NCBI GenBank assembly: GCA_965243485.1
Contig: CBDEVP010000001.1
Coordinates: 1,488,001 to 1,552,000 of the forward strand
Direction: 5' to 3'
Source of the DNA: UBA7330 sp965243485
GTDB lineage: Bacteria; Bacteroidota; Bacteroidia; Cytophagales; Cyclobacteriaceae
Length of the DNA stretch: 64,000 nucleotides
Part shown: positions 1-9,274 of the stretch, piece after piece
Layout of the letters: every line of letters starts with the position of its first letter
How positions within the stretch are numbered: the stretch's first letter is position 1
Position numbers and translations under genes: made by a program
Notes under the pieces: generated by a model
Told to the model about the DNA's origin: nothing
What the model saw: only the letters and a program-made list of their open reading frames with translations
Databases searched by the model: none

Positions 1-1
1 C

Positions 2-913
2 AAACGCTTCAAACAGGGCGCAGTAAATTTCGAGACCACTGAGGTAAAATTTAAGCTGGATGAGAAAGGGAAACCGCTGGAGGTGGTACCGAAGATCCGG
101 AAAGATGCCCACAAAATGATCGAGGAATTTATGCTTCTGGCTAATCTGGAAGTGGCCACCCATGTATATAAACTAAAGAAACAAAAAGGGCAGGATCAAC
201 CCAATACTTTTGTCTACCGGACCCATGACCTGCCTGATCCGGAAAAGCTTGAAAATTTTAGTAAGTTCTCAGCACGTTTTGGTCACAAACTTGAAACCTC
301 CGGTGACATCTCGGGCAGTTTGAATAAACTCATGGACGAAATTGAAGGTAAACCGGAACAGAACGTCCTTGAGCAGCTGGCCATTCGTGCGATGGCGAAA
401 GCAAAATATACCACAGACCCCAAGGGGCACTTCGGTCTGGCTTTCGATCATTACACGCATTTCACTTCACCTATTAGAAGGTATCCGGATGTAATGGTTC
501 ACCGGCTTTTGCAGAACTATCTGGAGGGAGGTAAAATGCCGGACAGAGACCCTTATGAAAAACGGTGTGTACATTCCTCGGAGAGAGAAAAAAATGCAGC
601 GGATGCGGAGCGTGCCTCCATCAAATACAAGCAGGTGGAATATATGAATACCATGCTTGGTCAGGTATTTGAAGGCCTGGTATCAGGGGTGACTGAGTGG
701 GGCATCTTTGTGGAGATCATCGATACCAAATGTGAAGGGATGATCCGTTTAGCCGATATAGAGGGAGATTTTTATGATTATGATGAAAAAAATTACCGCG
801 TGATCGGCAGACACAATAAGAAGATCATCACCCTGGGCGATAAACTGAAAGTGCTTGTGGCCCGAACCGATATTGACCGCCGTACCATCGACCTGGACCT
901 AGTACAACAATGA
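2..913 (+). CDS. rnr: Ribonuclease R, C-terminal part (gene runs off the left edge)
   Basis: This is the 3' end of a 3'-to-5' exoribonuclease of the RNase II/R family, which degrades structured RNA in the cytoplasm. The reading frame is open from base 2, so the true start lies outside the window. Seen directly: the RNB-domain signature HFTSPIRRYPDVMVHR in the middle of the fragment, followed by an S1 RNA-binding domain that begins at GQVFEGLVSGVTEWGIFVE and reaches almost to the stop. The protein ends shortly after the S1 domain, without the long basic tail of the E. coli enzyme. Its stop overlaps the next start (ATGA), so it is probably translated together with the polyprenyl synthase gene. 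RNase R fits better than RNase II because of the family norm in Bacteroidota; the N-terminal domains cannot be checked here. Confidence 0.93.
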   Translation, partial: KRFKQGAVNFETTEVKFKLDEKGKPLEVVPKIRKDAHKMIEEFMLLANLEVATHVYKLKKQKGQDQPNTFVYRTHDLPDPEKLENFSKFSARFGHKLETSGDISGSLNKLMDEIEGKPEQNVLEQLAIRAMAKAKYTTDPKGHFGLAFDHYTHFTSPIRRYPDVMVHRLLQNYLEGGKMPDRDPYEKRCVHSSEREKNAADAERASIKYKQVEYMNTMLGQVFEGLVSGVTEWGIFVEIIDTKCEGMIRLADIEGDFYDYDEKNYRVIGRHNKKIITLGDKLKVLVARTDIDRRTIDLDLVQQ

Positions 914-1875
914 ATCCGATAAAGGAACTGCAACAGAAAATAGAAGAGGAGATCACTCAGCTGCATTTTGGGGATCATCCCAGAGAATTATACGAGCCCA
1001 TCAGCTATATCATGTCCTTAGGCGGTAAGCGCCTGAGACCCACCCTTGTCCTGCTAGGCTATCAGCTGTTTAAAGATGATCCAACCCGGATCCTTAGACC
1101 GGCTCTGGCTGTGGAAATATTTCACAATTTTACCCTGATGCATGATGATATCATGGACGAGGCTCCTATCAGAAGGGGGAAACCAACCGTACATGAGAAG
1201 TGGGATGATACGGTCGCCATCCTTAGCGGCGATACCATGCTGGTGAAGGTGTACGATTTTTTACTTGAGCTGGAAAAAGATATCCTTTCCGATGGCATCC
1301 GCCATTTTAATAAAACTGCCATCGAAGTTTGTGAGGGTCAGCAGATTGATATGAATTTTGAAAAGGCAGAAAAGGTCACTGAGGACCAGTATATTGAGAT
1401 GATCCGGCTCAAAACAGCTGTTCTACTGGGCTTTAGTTTGAAATTTGGTGGTTTGATGGCTGAAGCTTCAGTTCAACAACAGACAACTCTTTACAGCATT
1501 GGCGAATTGATGGGTATTGGATTTCAGTTGATGGATGACCTGCTGGATGTTTTCGGGGATCAAAAGAAATTTGGCAAACAGGTAGGAGGTGACATTGCTT
1601 CCAATAAGAAAACCTTTTTGCTGATCAGAACCCTGGAGCTGGCCAATAAAAATCAAAAGGCGGTCCTGCGGGATTGGCTATCACGTACTACTTTTGATGT
1701 GGAAGAAAAGGTGGATGCAGTGAAAGCAATCTACGACGAACTGAATATCCGCGAGCTGACTGAAGAAAAAATGAACGGATATTTTGACCAGTCGATCCGG
1801 TTGATGGATGAAATGGAGGCGGACACTACGCTCTTGAAGAAATTCACATTACAATTGATGAAAAGGGAATCATGA
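910..1875 (+). CDS. Polyprenyl (probably geranylgeranyl-type) diphosphate synthase
   Basis: This 321-residue trans-prenyltransferase condenses isopentenyl diphosphate units onto an allylic primer in the cytoplasm, feeding quinone or carotenoid side chains. Seen: GGKRLRP at residues 38-44, the first Asp-rich motif DDIMD at 79-83 and the second DDLLD at 209-213, with FGKQVGGD just after. The fifth residue before the first motif is Phe74. From family knowledge a bulky aromatic there shortens the product, so a C20 product is more likely than a long quinone tail, but this is inference. The start ATG overlaps the rnr stop by four bases, and its own stop overlaps the rhomboid start in the same way. 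An ispB or hepT role for menaquinone remains possible. Confidence 0.9.
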   Translation: MNPIKELQQKIEEEITQLHFGDHPRELYEPISYIMSLGGKRLRPTLVLLGYQLFKDDPTRILRPALAVEIFHNFTLMHDDIMDEAPIRRGKPTVHEKWDDTVAILSGDTMLVKVYDFLLELEKDILSDGIRHFNKTAIEVCEGQQIDMNFEKAEKVTEDQYIEMIRLKTAVLLGFSLKFGGLMAEASVQQQTTLYSIGELMGIGFQLMDDLLDVFGDQKKFGKQVGGDIASNKKTFLLIRTLELANKNQKAVLRDWLSRTTFDVEEKVDAVKAIYDELNIRELTEEKMNGYFDQSIRLMDEMEADTTLLKKFTLQLMKRES

Positions 1876-2492
1876 TATCGATTACACTTATAATTATCGC
1901 AGCAACCGTACTTATTTCTATTCTGGCTTTCAACAATGACGATTGGATGCGTAAGTTGATCATGAATCCTTTTCTGGTGGCCAACCGCAATCAATATTAC
2001 AGGATGGTGTCCTCAGGTTTCGTTCATGCAAACTGGATCCACCTGGGGTTCAACATGTTTGCCTTCTTTTTCTTTGGCAGGGTAGTAGAAAGCTATTTTT
2101 CGCAACTTCTGGGAGGTAGTTCTATCCTCGTTTTCATCATTTTTTACCTGACGGCCATTGTCATTTCTGACCTCCCCACCATTTTCAGGCATAGGAATAA
2201 TCCCAACTATAACAGTTTGGGTGCCAGCGGAGCTGTTTCTGCCATTGTTTTTACCAGTATACTTTACGCCCCACTAAACAACATTTATATCTACTTCATC
2301 CGCATGCCCGGATTCCTGTTTGGATTGCTTTATGTCGTTTATTCTTACTGGCAAAGCAAAACCGAAGGGAGTGGCATCAACCATGATGCCCACCTGTATG
2401 GGGCTTTGTACGGGATAGCTTTTGGGATACTTGTTTACCCGGAATCTGCTGGAGGATTTATTGATCAAATCCTCCAGTACAAATTCTTCTAA
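1872..2492 (+). CDS. Rhomboid-family intramembrane serine protease
   Basis: A 206-residue polytopic membrane protease that cleaves transmembrane substrates inside the bilayer. Seen: an N-terminal hydrophobic helix, the loop motif HANWIHLGFN (His52, His57, Asn61), the catalytic serine in GASG (Ser119) and the catalytic histidine in HDAHLYGALYG (His174). The Ser-His dyad is intact, so the enzyme should be active. It is the minimal six-helix form with no added cytoplasmic domain. It overlaps the polyprenyl synthase gene by four bases and is probably the last gene of the rnr-led transcript, since the next gene faces it from the other strand. The substrate cannot be told from the sequence. Confidence 0.9.
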   Translation: MISITLIIIAATVLISILAFNNDDWMRKLIMNPFLVANRNQYYRMVSSGFVHANWIHLGFNMFAFFFFGRVVESYFSQLLGGSSILVFIIFYLTAIVISDLPTIFRHRNNPNYNSLGASGAVSAIVFTSILYAPLNNIYIYFIRMPGFLFGLLYVVYSYWQSKTEGSGINHDAHLYGALYGIAFGILVYPESAGGFIDQILQYKFF

Positions 2493-2502
2493 AGTTTCGG
2501 GT

Positions 2503-3168
2503 TTAGTTTACGGAGATAAGTTCTACTTCAAAGATCAGGACCGCATTTGGAGGGATAGCTCCTCCAGCTCCTCTAGGTCCGTACCCAAGTTCGGAAGGAA
2601 TAACGAGTTCCCACTTGGAACCTTCCTTCATCAGCTGTAAAGCTTCGGTCCAGCCGCTGATCACCTGGTTCACAGGAAATGTGGCGGGATCCCCTCTTTC
2701 CACTGAGCTGTCAAATACTGTCCCGTCGGTTAATTTGCCGGTGTAATGCACAGTTACTTCATCAGTAGGTCCTGGTGAGGCACCTGTTCCCTCTTCAATC
2801 ACACGGTACTGCAGTCCGCTTTCAGTCTCATTAAATCCTTCTTTGGACTTGTTGGCTTCAAGATAAGCCTGACCTTCAGCCATAGATGCTTCGCCTTGTC
2901 TGGAGTTTTGAGCCATCATCAGCTCCTGACATTGTTGCAGGGTCAGCTGAGCGTCACCTCCAAAAGCTTCTGCCAGTGCCTTACTTACGATTTTAATGTC
3001 AAGACTATCATCATTCAGTCCCTTCAGTGATTCAGCAATCTGAACACCATAGCTGTAACTTAAACTGTCATTAAAACTGCTCAATTCCACCGGTCCACCA
3101 GCCTTCTCGTCACATCCGACACCCGCGATGATCAGCGCAAGAAAAGTATATTTAAATAAGTTTTTCAT
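2503..3168 (-). CDS. FKBP-type peptidyl-prolyl cis-trans isomerase, lipoprotein
   Basis: A 221-residue proline isomerase that assists protein folding in the periplasm. Seen: an N-terminal signal with a lipobox ending at Cys19 (AGVGC), so it is probably anchored to a membrane by lipid. An FKBP N-terminal dimerisation-like region follows (about residues 30-115), then a complete FKBP domain (about 125-221) with the family landmarks VTVHYTGKLTDGTVFDSS, VISGWTEALQLMKEG and ELGYGPRGAGGAIPPNA. The layout resembles FkpA/Mip proteins. It stands alone, convergent with the rhomboid gene with a 10-base gap, and divergent from glnS. Confidence 0.93.
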   Translation of the reverse strand: MKNLFKYTFLALIIAGVGCDEKAGGPVELSSFNDSLSYSYGVQIAESLKGLNDDSLDIKIVSKALAEAFGGDAQLTLQQCQELMMAQNSRQGEASMAEGQAYLEANKSKEGFNETESGLQYRVIEEGTGASPGPTDEVTVHYTGKLTDGTVFDSSVERGDPATFPVNQVISGWTEALQLMKEGSKWELVIPSELGYGPRGAGGAIPPNAVLIFEVELISVN

Positions 3169-3297
3169 TTTCTATTTTTTTAATGAGGCGCTAAGATAAG
3201 GACATTATCAGAAGAAGAAGAATTATCAAAAACAAATGAACCCACTGGCCCATTTACGCCGTTTGAGAATTACGATTTATGAGTTATTCTGATAATT

Positions 3298-4995
3298 TTG
3301 CCCGTTAAATCCTTAAACCTTCTGAAAGTGGATCGTAAGCCATCTTTGAACTTTATTGAACAGCTGATCGAGTCGGACTTAAGTAGTGGTAAGCATAAAA
3401 GTGTCCACACCAGATTTCCACCCGAACCCAATGGTTATCTGCACATTGGGCATGCCAAATCCATCATTCTTAATTTCGGACTGGCAGAGAAATATGATGG
3501 AAAATGCAATCTGAGATTTGACGATACAAATCCGGAGAAGGAAGATGTGGAGTACGTCGACTCTATAAAGAGAGATATTAAATGGCTGGGCTACGACTGG
3601 GAAGACCGGGAGTATTATGCATCTGATTACTTTGATAAGCTGTATGAATACGCTGTTAAGCTGATCAAAAAAGGAAAGGCCTACGTTGATGACCTAAGTC
3701 AGGAGGAATTCAATACCATCAAGGGCACACCGACAGAGCCGGGAAAGGAAAGTCCGTTCAGAAACAGAGGCGTGGAAGAAAATATTCAGCTGCTGGAAGA
3801 GATGAAATCCGGTAAGTATAAAAATGGGGAAAAGGTTCTCCGTGCCAGGATCGATATGTCATCACCCAACATGCACATGCGGGATCCCATACTTTACCGC
3901 ATCAAGCATATGGCGCATCACCGAACGGGTGATCAGTGGTGTATCTATCCAACCTACGATTTTGCACACGGACAGTCGGACAGCATTGAGAACATTACGC
4001 ATTCCCTCTGTACCCTGGAATTTGAAGTACACAGACCCCTTTATGAATGGCTGATCCGGGAATTGGAAATATTTCCGTCCAAACAAACAGAATTTGCACG
4101 CCTCAACCTGAGCTACACTGTGGTAAGCAAACGAAAATTGCTGGAACTTGTACAGGGTAAATATGTGGCTGGCTGGGACGATCCGCGTATGCCGACCATA
4201 TCAGGGATCCGGCGAAGAGGCTTCACGCCAGAGGCGATCAAGAATTTTATTCATAAAGTAGGAGTAGCAAGACGTGACGGGATCACTGACGTTGCTTTAC
4301 TTGAGCATTCAGTAAGAGAAGACCTGAACAAAAAGTGCAATCGCTTTTTCGGTATTCTGGATCCTTTGAGAGTCGTGATCACCAACTGGCCGGAGGACAA
4401 AGAAGAGGTGATGACCGGAATTAACAATCCTGAAGATGCTTCTGCCGGTACAAGGGAGATGAGATTTGGTAAGGAAATCTACATCGACCGGGGAGACTTT
4501 CTGGAAGAACCACCCAGTCCGAAGAAATGGTTTCGGCTTGGTCCAGACCGGGAGGTGAGGCTTAAGTCAGCCTATATTATCAAATGTACAGGCTATGATA
4601 AGGACGAGGCCGGACAGGTTTCTGTCCTGTATGCCGAACACGATCCGGAGACACGCAGTGGTCAGGATACCAGTGGGAAAAAGGTGAAGGGTACACTCGG
4701 CTGGGTATCCGCCAAACATGGGATCCATGCTGAGATACGGCTCTATGACAGATTATTTCAGACTGAAAACCTGAATGACATAGACGATGATTTTAAAAAC
4801 CATTTGAATCCCGATTCTCTGACAATAAACCGCGAAGCCATTCTTGAGGAGGCCCTGAAGGATGCTCAAATCGGTGATATTGTTCAGTTTGAACGGATTG
4901 GTTACTTCCGGGTGGATGAAGACAGTACTTCAAATAACCTGGTCTTCAACCGCACCATCACCTTAAGGGACAACTGGGCAAAGGCGCAGAAGTAA
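3298..4995 (+). CDS. glnS: Glutaminyl-tRNA synthetase
   Basis: Class I aminoacyl-tRNA synthetase that charges tRNA-Gln in the cytoplasm. Seen: the HIGH-type motif in PPEPNGYLHIGHAKS, a KMSKS variant VVSKRKL, and a C-terminal anticodon-binding beta-barrel region with AEHDPETRSGQDTSGKK. Length 565 residues fits the family. The start is uncertain: there is no in-frame ATG near the N-terminus after the upstream stop at 3280, so a TTG at 3298 is assumed. A GTG at 3328 is the other candidate and would remove ten residues that are not conserved in the family. The gene is monocistronic, divergent from the FKBP gene. Confidence 0.95.
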   Translation: MPVKSLNLLKVDRKPSLNFIEQLIESDLSSGKHKSVHTRFPPEPNGYLHIGHAKSIILNFGLAEKYDGKCNLRFDDTNPEKEDVEYVDSIKRDIKWLGYDWEDREYYASDYFDKLYEYAVKLIKKGKAYVDDLSQEEFNTIKGTPTEPGKESPFRNRGVEENIQLLEEMKSGKYKNGEKVLRARIDMSSPNMHMRDPILYRIKHMAHHRTGDQWCIYPTYDFAHGQSDSIENITHSLCTLEFEVHRPLYEWLIRELEIFPSKQTEFARLNLSYTVVSKRKLLELVQGKYVAGWDDPRMPTISGIRRRGFTPEAIKNFIHKVGVARRDGITDVALLEHSVREDLNKKCNRFFGILDPLRVVITNWPEDKEEVMTGINNPEDASAGTREMRFGKEIYIDRGDFLEEPPSPKKWFRLGPDREVRLKSAYIIKCTGYDKDEAGQVSVLYAEHDPETRSGQDTSGKKVKGTLGWVSAKHGIHAEIRLYDRLFQTENLNDIDDDFKNHLNPDSLTINREAILEEALKDAQIGDIVQFERIGYFRVDEDSTSNNLVFNRTITLRDNWAKAQK

Positions 4996-5019
4996 GTCCT
5001 ATAATATTGCCAGAGATAT

Positions 5020-5262
5020 CTAAGCTACATTCTTCTTATCAATCCGATCGACTAATTCCCGGATTTGCGTGGATTCATATGGCTTATCTGTAAGCTGGGC
5101 AGTTGCTGAAGCATGAGCCAATGGAAATAGGCTCAGGACTGAAACCAGCAATACACCTTTACCTAGTTCGACCAAAATAGTATCTGACGATGTGAGTAGT
5201 ACCAGGCTGATTGTAAATAGAGACAGGGTGATTAGACTCTGAAGAATAACTTTTCTATTCAT
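5020..5262 (-). CDS. Small hypothetical membrane protein
   Basis: An 80-residue protein I do not recognise. The chosen ATG at 5262 gives an N-terminus of MNRKVILQSL followed by two hydrophobic stretches (about residues 7-22 and 29-50) separated by a short polar turn with an SSD. The C-terminal third is polar and charged and ends with KKNVA. A longer frame back to 5313 exists, but its extra residues are Cys-rich and unlike a signal region. It could be a two-helix inner-membrane protein, or a secreted peptide if the ALA-type sequence after the second helix (HASA) is cut. It is convergent with glnS and has no linked partner. Confidence 0.55.
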   Translation of the reverse strand: MNRKVILQSLITLSLFTISLVLLTSSDTILVELGKGVLLVSVLSLFPLAHASATAQLTDKPYESTQIRELVDRIDKKNVA

Positions 5263-5447
5263 TGTGCTTATTTTTTTGCTTTTACAAACGCAAAAATGCA
5301 CAGGGTTATTCATATATTTTTATATAACTTTTTAATGAAAAGCATAATGTAATCTAATGGATAGAGCAGGTTCGTCTAATGAATAGCGTGTATTACTTTA
5401 GAAATTAATTTTTACTCTGATGCGAATCGGACCTGCCACAATCTTTT

Positions 5448-6584
5448 CTAAAAATACCTGTAGTAATTGTGTATTTTAGAAATAACCTGGTCATAGAGTG
5501 GTGCTGTAAATTCCTCAAACATCAGCTGAGGACCCGGAATTGACACCTCTACTCTGTTGACCATGTCCACTTCCTCTTCACTCAGCGCTCTCTCATCACC
5601 ATTGAAAGTGGCCCAACGGGCAGTCCAGACATATTCGCTTGGGAATTTTTCCTGGGTCAGTACCTTACGTGTTCTGCCATCAAGTACCTTGAAGTCAAGG
5701 AGACCACTTCCTGTCAGCGATCTTTCATTGACTTTAAGAACCGCTTTTACAGTACCGTATACAACTTCCCCGGATTTGGTTTTGCCGACCTCCACACTGT
5801 CTTTACTGGTCTCTTTTTCATAGGTCCTGCTGGAAACTCCGCCCAGATTAAACCGGTCAAATTCCATCTGAATAACTTGATCAACATAGGGTAGCTGGTC
5901 AATTTTTGCTTCTTCAGGTGTGTAGAACCGCACATATTGATTGATCATGTTGTTATGCAGATACTCATTGATCTTGTTTACAAAAAATTCGTGTTTGAGA
6001 TCGAAAACCCTCACCGGACTTGGAATCGGTTCCACGACTACTCGCATGGTTGCATAGAACAAGGCCTCATTCATCTTTTCTTCCACGTCTTTGTACCTGG
6101 GTACAAAATCACTGGCTATTGCAAAATGTCCATGGGCTTCCTTGGCTTTGTCCCTGTTTTCTTTTTGTCCTAGAGCCTGTGTGCCTAGCTCATAGCGATA
6201 TTCTGCTGCTTTCAGCTTTGCTCCGGAAAGCTCCGAATCAAATCTTTGTGGATTGGGCACTACCTCACGACAACCAGGACACCTGGCAATAGCATCATAC
6301 AGGTTGTTGATGGCCGCATATTCGCTTACCATTCTTTCATATTTAAATGGATCGGTACTTGCTTTGGCTCTGTTGATATTGTCTTTATGTAAATCAGTGG
6401 AAAGATAATAAGCCTGCTTCAGGGTCTGCCGGGACTTTTTATGGTCCGGGTTGCTCTTTAGTCTGTTGATGGCCTGAAAGGCTGCCGTATCATAATTACC
6501 CTTTTCAAGGGCTTTTTTCCCACTGTAGCATCCTACAAGTACAAGGATGGCTGAGAATAAGGAGTAGGTGATGATGGATTTCAT
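5448..6584 (-). CDS. Hypothetical lipoprotein with TPR-like N-terminus
   Basis: A 378-residue protein of unknown function. I chose the ATG at 6584 rather than the longer frame to 6707, because it places a clean lipobox (VLVGC) at the end of a short hydrophobic signal. After the Cys come YDTAAFQAINRLKSNPDHKKSRQTL and similar helix pairs that resemble tetratricopeptide units, then a C-terminal region rich in beta strands. CPGC at about residue 100 (from the chosen start) is a possible disulfide or metal pair. It lies downstream of the ABC permease gene on the same strand, about 120 bases away, so the two could share a transcript. Bacteroidota genomes carry many such outer-membrane-associated lipoproteins. 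Confidence 0.6.
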   Translation of the reverse strand: MKSIITYSLFSAILVLVGCYSGKKALEKGNYDTAAFQAINRLKSNPDHKKSRQTLKQAYYLSTDLHKDNINRAKASTDPFKYERMVSEYAAINNLYDAIARCPGCREVVPNPQRFDSELSGAKLKAAEYRYELGTQALGQKENRDKAKEAHGHFAIASDFVPRYKDVEEKMNEALFYATMRVVVEPIPSPVRVFDLKHEFFVNKINEYLHNNMINQYVRFYTPEEAKIDQLPYVDQVIQMEFDRFNLGGVSSRTYEKETSKDSVEVGKTKSGEVVYGTVKAVLKVNERSLTGSGLLDFKVLDGRTRKVLTQEKFPSEYVWTARWATFNGDERALSEEEVDMVNRVEVSIPGPQLMFEEFTAPLYDQVISKIHNYYRYF

Positions 6585-6706
6585 AACCGGATATTTTGGT
6601 TCTAAAGTTACTGAAATCATAAAATGTGCCAATTTTTCGAGCACATTATTATTTAGTATGATTTCTGATATCTTTTCCTCATCAAAAAGTTCAACAACCG
6701 AGACCA

Positions 6707-9268
6707 CTAGCCCGCTCGGCGAAGCACCTCCAAAGGTGATCGGCTGATCACTGATTGATTATTGATCAGACCAATAAAAACGGTTACTCCCGTCACAGCC
6801 AGGATGATATACAAAGCCTGAAGAAGGTTGGGAAAAAAGGTAAGCTCAAAAACATATTGAGCCAGTACAATTGAAAAGATCACTGCTATGAGAATCCCGG
6901 TCACAGCACCCAGAATACCTAGAAAAAAATATTCCGCGATCGTTACTTTCCATAATTGTATCCTCGAAGCTCCTAATGTACGTAGCAGTACATTTTCTTT
7001 CATACGCTGAAATCTGCTCAGTACAATACTGCTAATCAGCATGATGATGCCTGTACCTATGCTGAAGAACGCCATGAACCTGATGATAAAGGCAACTTTC
7101 CCGAGGATCTCATCCAGTGTTTTCAGGACTAACTCAAGATCTATGATCGAAATGTTTGGATAATTTCTGACTACGGCTTGCTGGTATCTGGCTGATGTCT
7201 CAGTGTTGTCAATCTTGGTGATCAGCACATGAAACTGCGGAGCATCCTCCAGCACCCCCTTCGGAAATAACACCAGGAAATTGGTTTGAACCCTCCTCCA
7301 GTCAATGTCTCTGAAGCTTGCCACGTAAGTTTCCACAAGCGCACCCTGTACATTCCATAATATTTTATCTCCGAGTTTTACTTCCAGGTTATCTGCGTAG
7401 CCTGCGGAAATGGAAATAGGGATGCTGTCTCCCTGTACCTGTCCGATCCATTCACCCTCCGTGATTGATTCGGAGTCGATCAGTGAATCGCGGTAGGTCA
7501 CCCGGTACTCCCGGTTGTACACCCAGTCTCTCCGATGTACGGTGGTATCTGCTTCGGACTCCTCATGAGTCATCCCGTTGACCTCTTCAAGTCTCATGGT
7601 CACGATCGGCACTTCCTGCAGGATGGGTAGATCATAATCCAGTGTCAGCTCCTTTACTTCATCTTTCTGAGGTGTCTGAATATCAAAAAGTACCGTATTG
7701 GGCCGGTCGCCTGCACCTGAAATGCTCACACGCTCGATCAGCATATTTTGTACAAACAATACGGTGGCGATGAAGCTGGTACCCAGCCCAAGTGTGATGA
7801 TAAGGATGGTGGTTTGATTATGTGGGCGGTAAAGATTGGATAGTCCCTGCCTCCAGGCAAAAGACACATTGGGAGAAAGGGATCTTCTGATGGCCCATCG
7901 TAAACCAAATCCAATAAGTCCAAGGATGACCAGTGCCCCGATCAGTCCGGAGGTAAAGATCAGGGAATCCAGCCAGTCATCGATCTGCATATAAACCAAC
8001 AGGGTGATGAAAACAAACAGTCCCAGGGCGATGATTCCCTGCAACCTGTCGAACTTTTGACTGGTTTCTGTTTCGGCCCTGATGGCCTGGAGCGGACTCA
8101 CCAACCTAAGCGATACCAGCGAAAGCATGGCGAAGAGTACGGAAACTACCACGCCTATGGCTATACCGGTGAATACTGAGGTCCATGAAATCGTGGTTGT
8201 AAAGCTGATGGGGATAAAATCTTGCAGCAATTCCGGCAGAAATAGCTGAACACTTACACCCAGGGCTCCTCCCAGGATCGAGCCGATCAACCCAAAGATG
8301 CTAACCTGGATTAGAAAAATGGTGATGGCCTGAGAAGACTTGATCCCGAGACATCTTAGGGTAGCGACAATACCGGTTTTCTCCTTGGTATAGACATAGA
8401 TGCTGCTGGCTACACCGATACAGCCCAGCAGGAGTGCTACGAAAGCCACCAGCTCAAGGAAGTCTGTCAGATCTTTGAATGATCGGCTTGTTTGCCGTTT
8501 TTCATCTTCTACAGTATCTACATCGTAGCCTCGTTTATCGGTAAATTCTCTCAGCTCGTCCCACGCCTGAGTAGTATCGGCACTGGCAAGCCCTTCTTTG
8601 AAAATATAATAGTGGAGGTAATTGATCCGGCTACCTTTTTTGATCAGTCCGGTCTGCTCCAGGTAGTCGAATGGGATGTACACCACTGGAGCTGCTGTGG
8701 TGGTTACATTGGTCTGACCTGGGATCTTCCTCAGCTTTCCCACGATGTTAAATAATACATTTCCGACTTTCACCGAATCCCCCAACTCCACATTGTACTG
8801 GATCATTAGCTTTTCATCCACCAGGGCATTCTGACCATTTAAAAAATTCCTTGAAGCCTCAGCCGGCACTGTCTCAATGGCTCCATAGTAAGGATAATTG
8901 CCACTGAGGGCTCTGATCTGGGTGAGCCTGGTACCGTCGGTCCTTGGGAAAAAGGCCATGGAGGCAAAATAGCTTTCACGGGACATGTCGGCGGCGAACC
9001 TGGAATGGGCAGCCAGCAATGAGTCGGGCATTAACTGACTCCCCCGAACGGAAACATCAGCCCCCAGCAGCGTCTTTGCCTGATTATTGATTTCTTCCAG
9101 AAGGTTTTCCCGGAAGGAGGTGATCCCTACCAGGGCCGCGATACCCAGCGCGATGGCGAGGATGAACAGGAGCAGTTTGCTCTTGCTGTTTCTGGCATCT
9201 CTCCACGCCATTAGCCAGGGCCACGATCTCGAATACTGTGTATTTGGAATATTGCTTTCTGAATTCAT
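6707..9268 (-). CDS. ABC transporter permease, FtsX/YbbP-like
   Basis: An 853-residue inner-membrane protein with one N-terminal transmembrane helix after a polar lead, a large periplasmic domain, three helices (about residues 275-400), two more, a second periplasmic domain, and a final three-helix FtsX block. This duplicated FtsX layout is that of E. coli YbbP. In this family ATP hydrolysis drives periplasmic movements that extract lipids or lipoproteins, not classical import; the substrate here is unknown. The ATPase partner lies 6 bases upstream in the same direction. In E. coli, ybbA-ybbP sits next to tesA, and a TesA-like esterase is also nearby here. Confidence 0.85.
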   Translation of the reverse strand: MNSESNIPNTQYSRSWPWLMAWRDARNSKSKLLLFILAIALGIAALVGITSFRENLLEEINNQAKTLLGADVSVRGSQLMPDSLLAAHSRFAADMSRESYFASMAFFPRTDGTRLTQIRALSGNYPYYGAIETVPAEASRNFLNGQNALVDEKLMIQYNVELGDSVKVGNVLFNIVGKLRKIPGQTNVTTTAAPVVYIPFDYLEQTGLIKKGSRINYLHYYIFKEGLASADTTQAWDELREFTDKRGYDVDTVEDEKRQTSRSFKDLTDFLELVAFVALLLGCIGVASSIYVYTKEKTGIVATLRCLGIKSSQAITIFLIQVSIFGLIGSILGGALGVSVQLFLPELLQDFIPISFTTTISWTSVFTGIAIGVVVSVLFAMLSLVSLRLVSPLQAIRAETETSQKFDRLQGIIALGLFVFITLLVYMQIDDWLDSLIFTSGLIGALVILGLIGFGLRWAIRRSLSPNVSFAWRQGLSNLYRPHNQTTILIITLGLGTSFIATVLFVQNMLIERVSISGAGDRPNTVLFDIQTPQKDEVKELTLDYDLPILQEVPIVTMRLEEVNGMTHEESEADTTVHRRDWVYNREYRVTYRDSLIDSESITEGEWIGQVQGDSIPISISAGYADNLEVKLGDKILWNVQGALVETYVASFRDIDWRRVQTNFLVLFPKGVLEDAPQFHVLITKIDNTETSARYQQAVVRNYPNISIIDLELVLKTLDEILGKVAFIIRFMAFFSIGTGIIMLISSIVLSRFQRMKENVLLRTLGASRIQLWKVTIAEYFFLGILGAVTGILIAVIFSIVLAQYVFELTFFPNLLQALYIILAVTGVTVFIGLINNQSVISRSPLEVLRRAG

Positions 9269-9274
9269 CTTCTA

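Noticed and set aside
2422..2640. 72-residue plus-strand frame over the rhomboid end and FKBP gene
   Set aside because: It is a shadow frame over two well-supported genes and has no family features.
6585..6707. Longer start (6707) for the lipoprotein gene at 5448
   Set aside because: It would put 41 extra polar residues before a good signal peptide and lipobox, so ATG 6584 is preferred.
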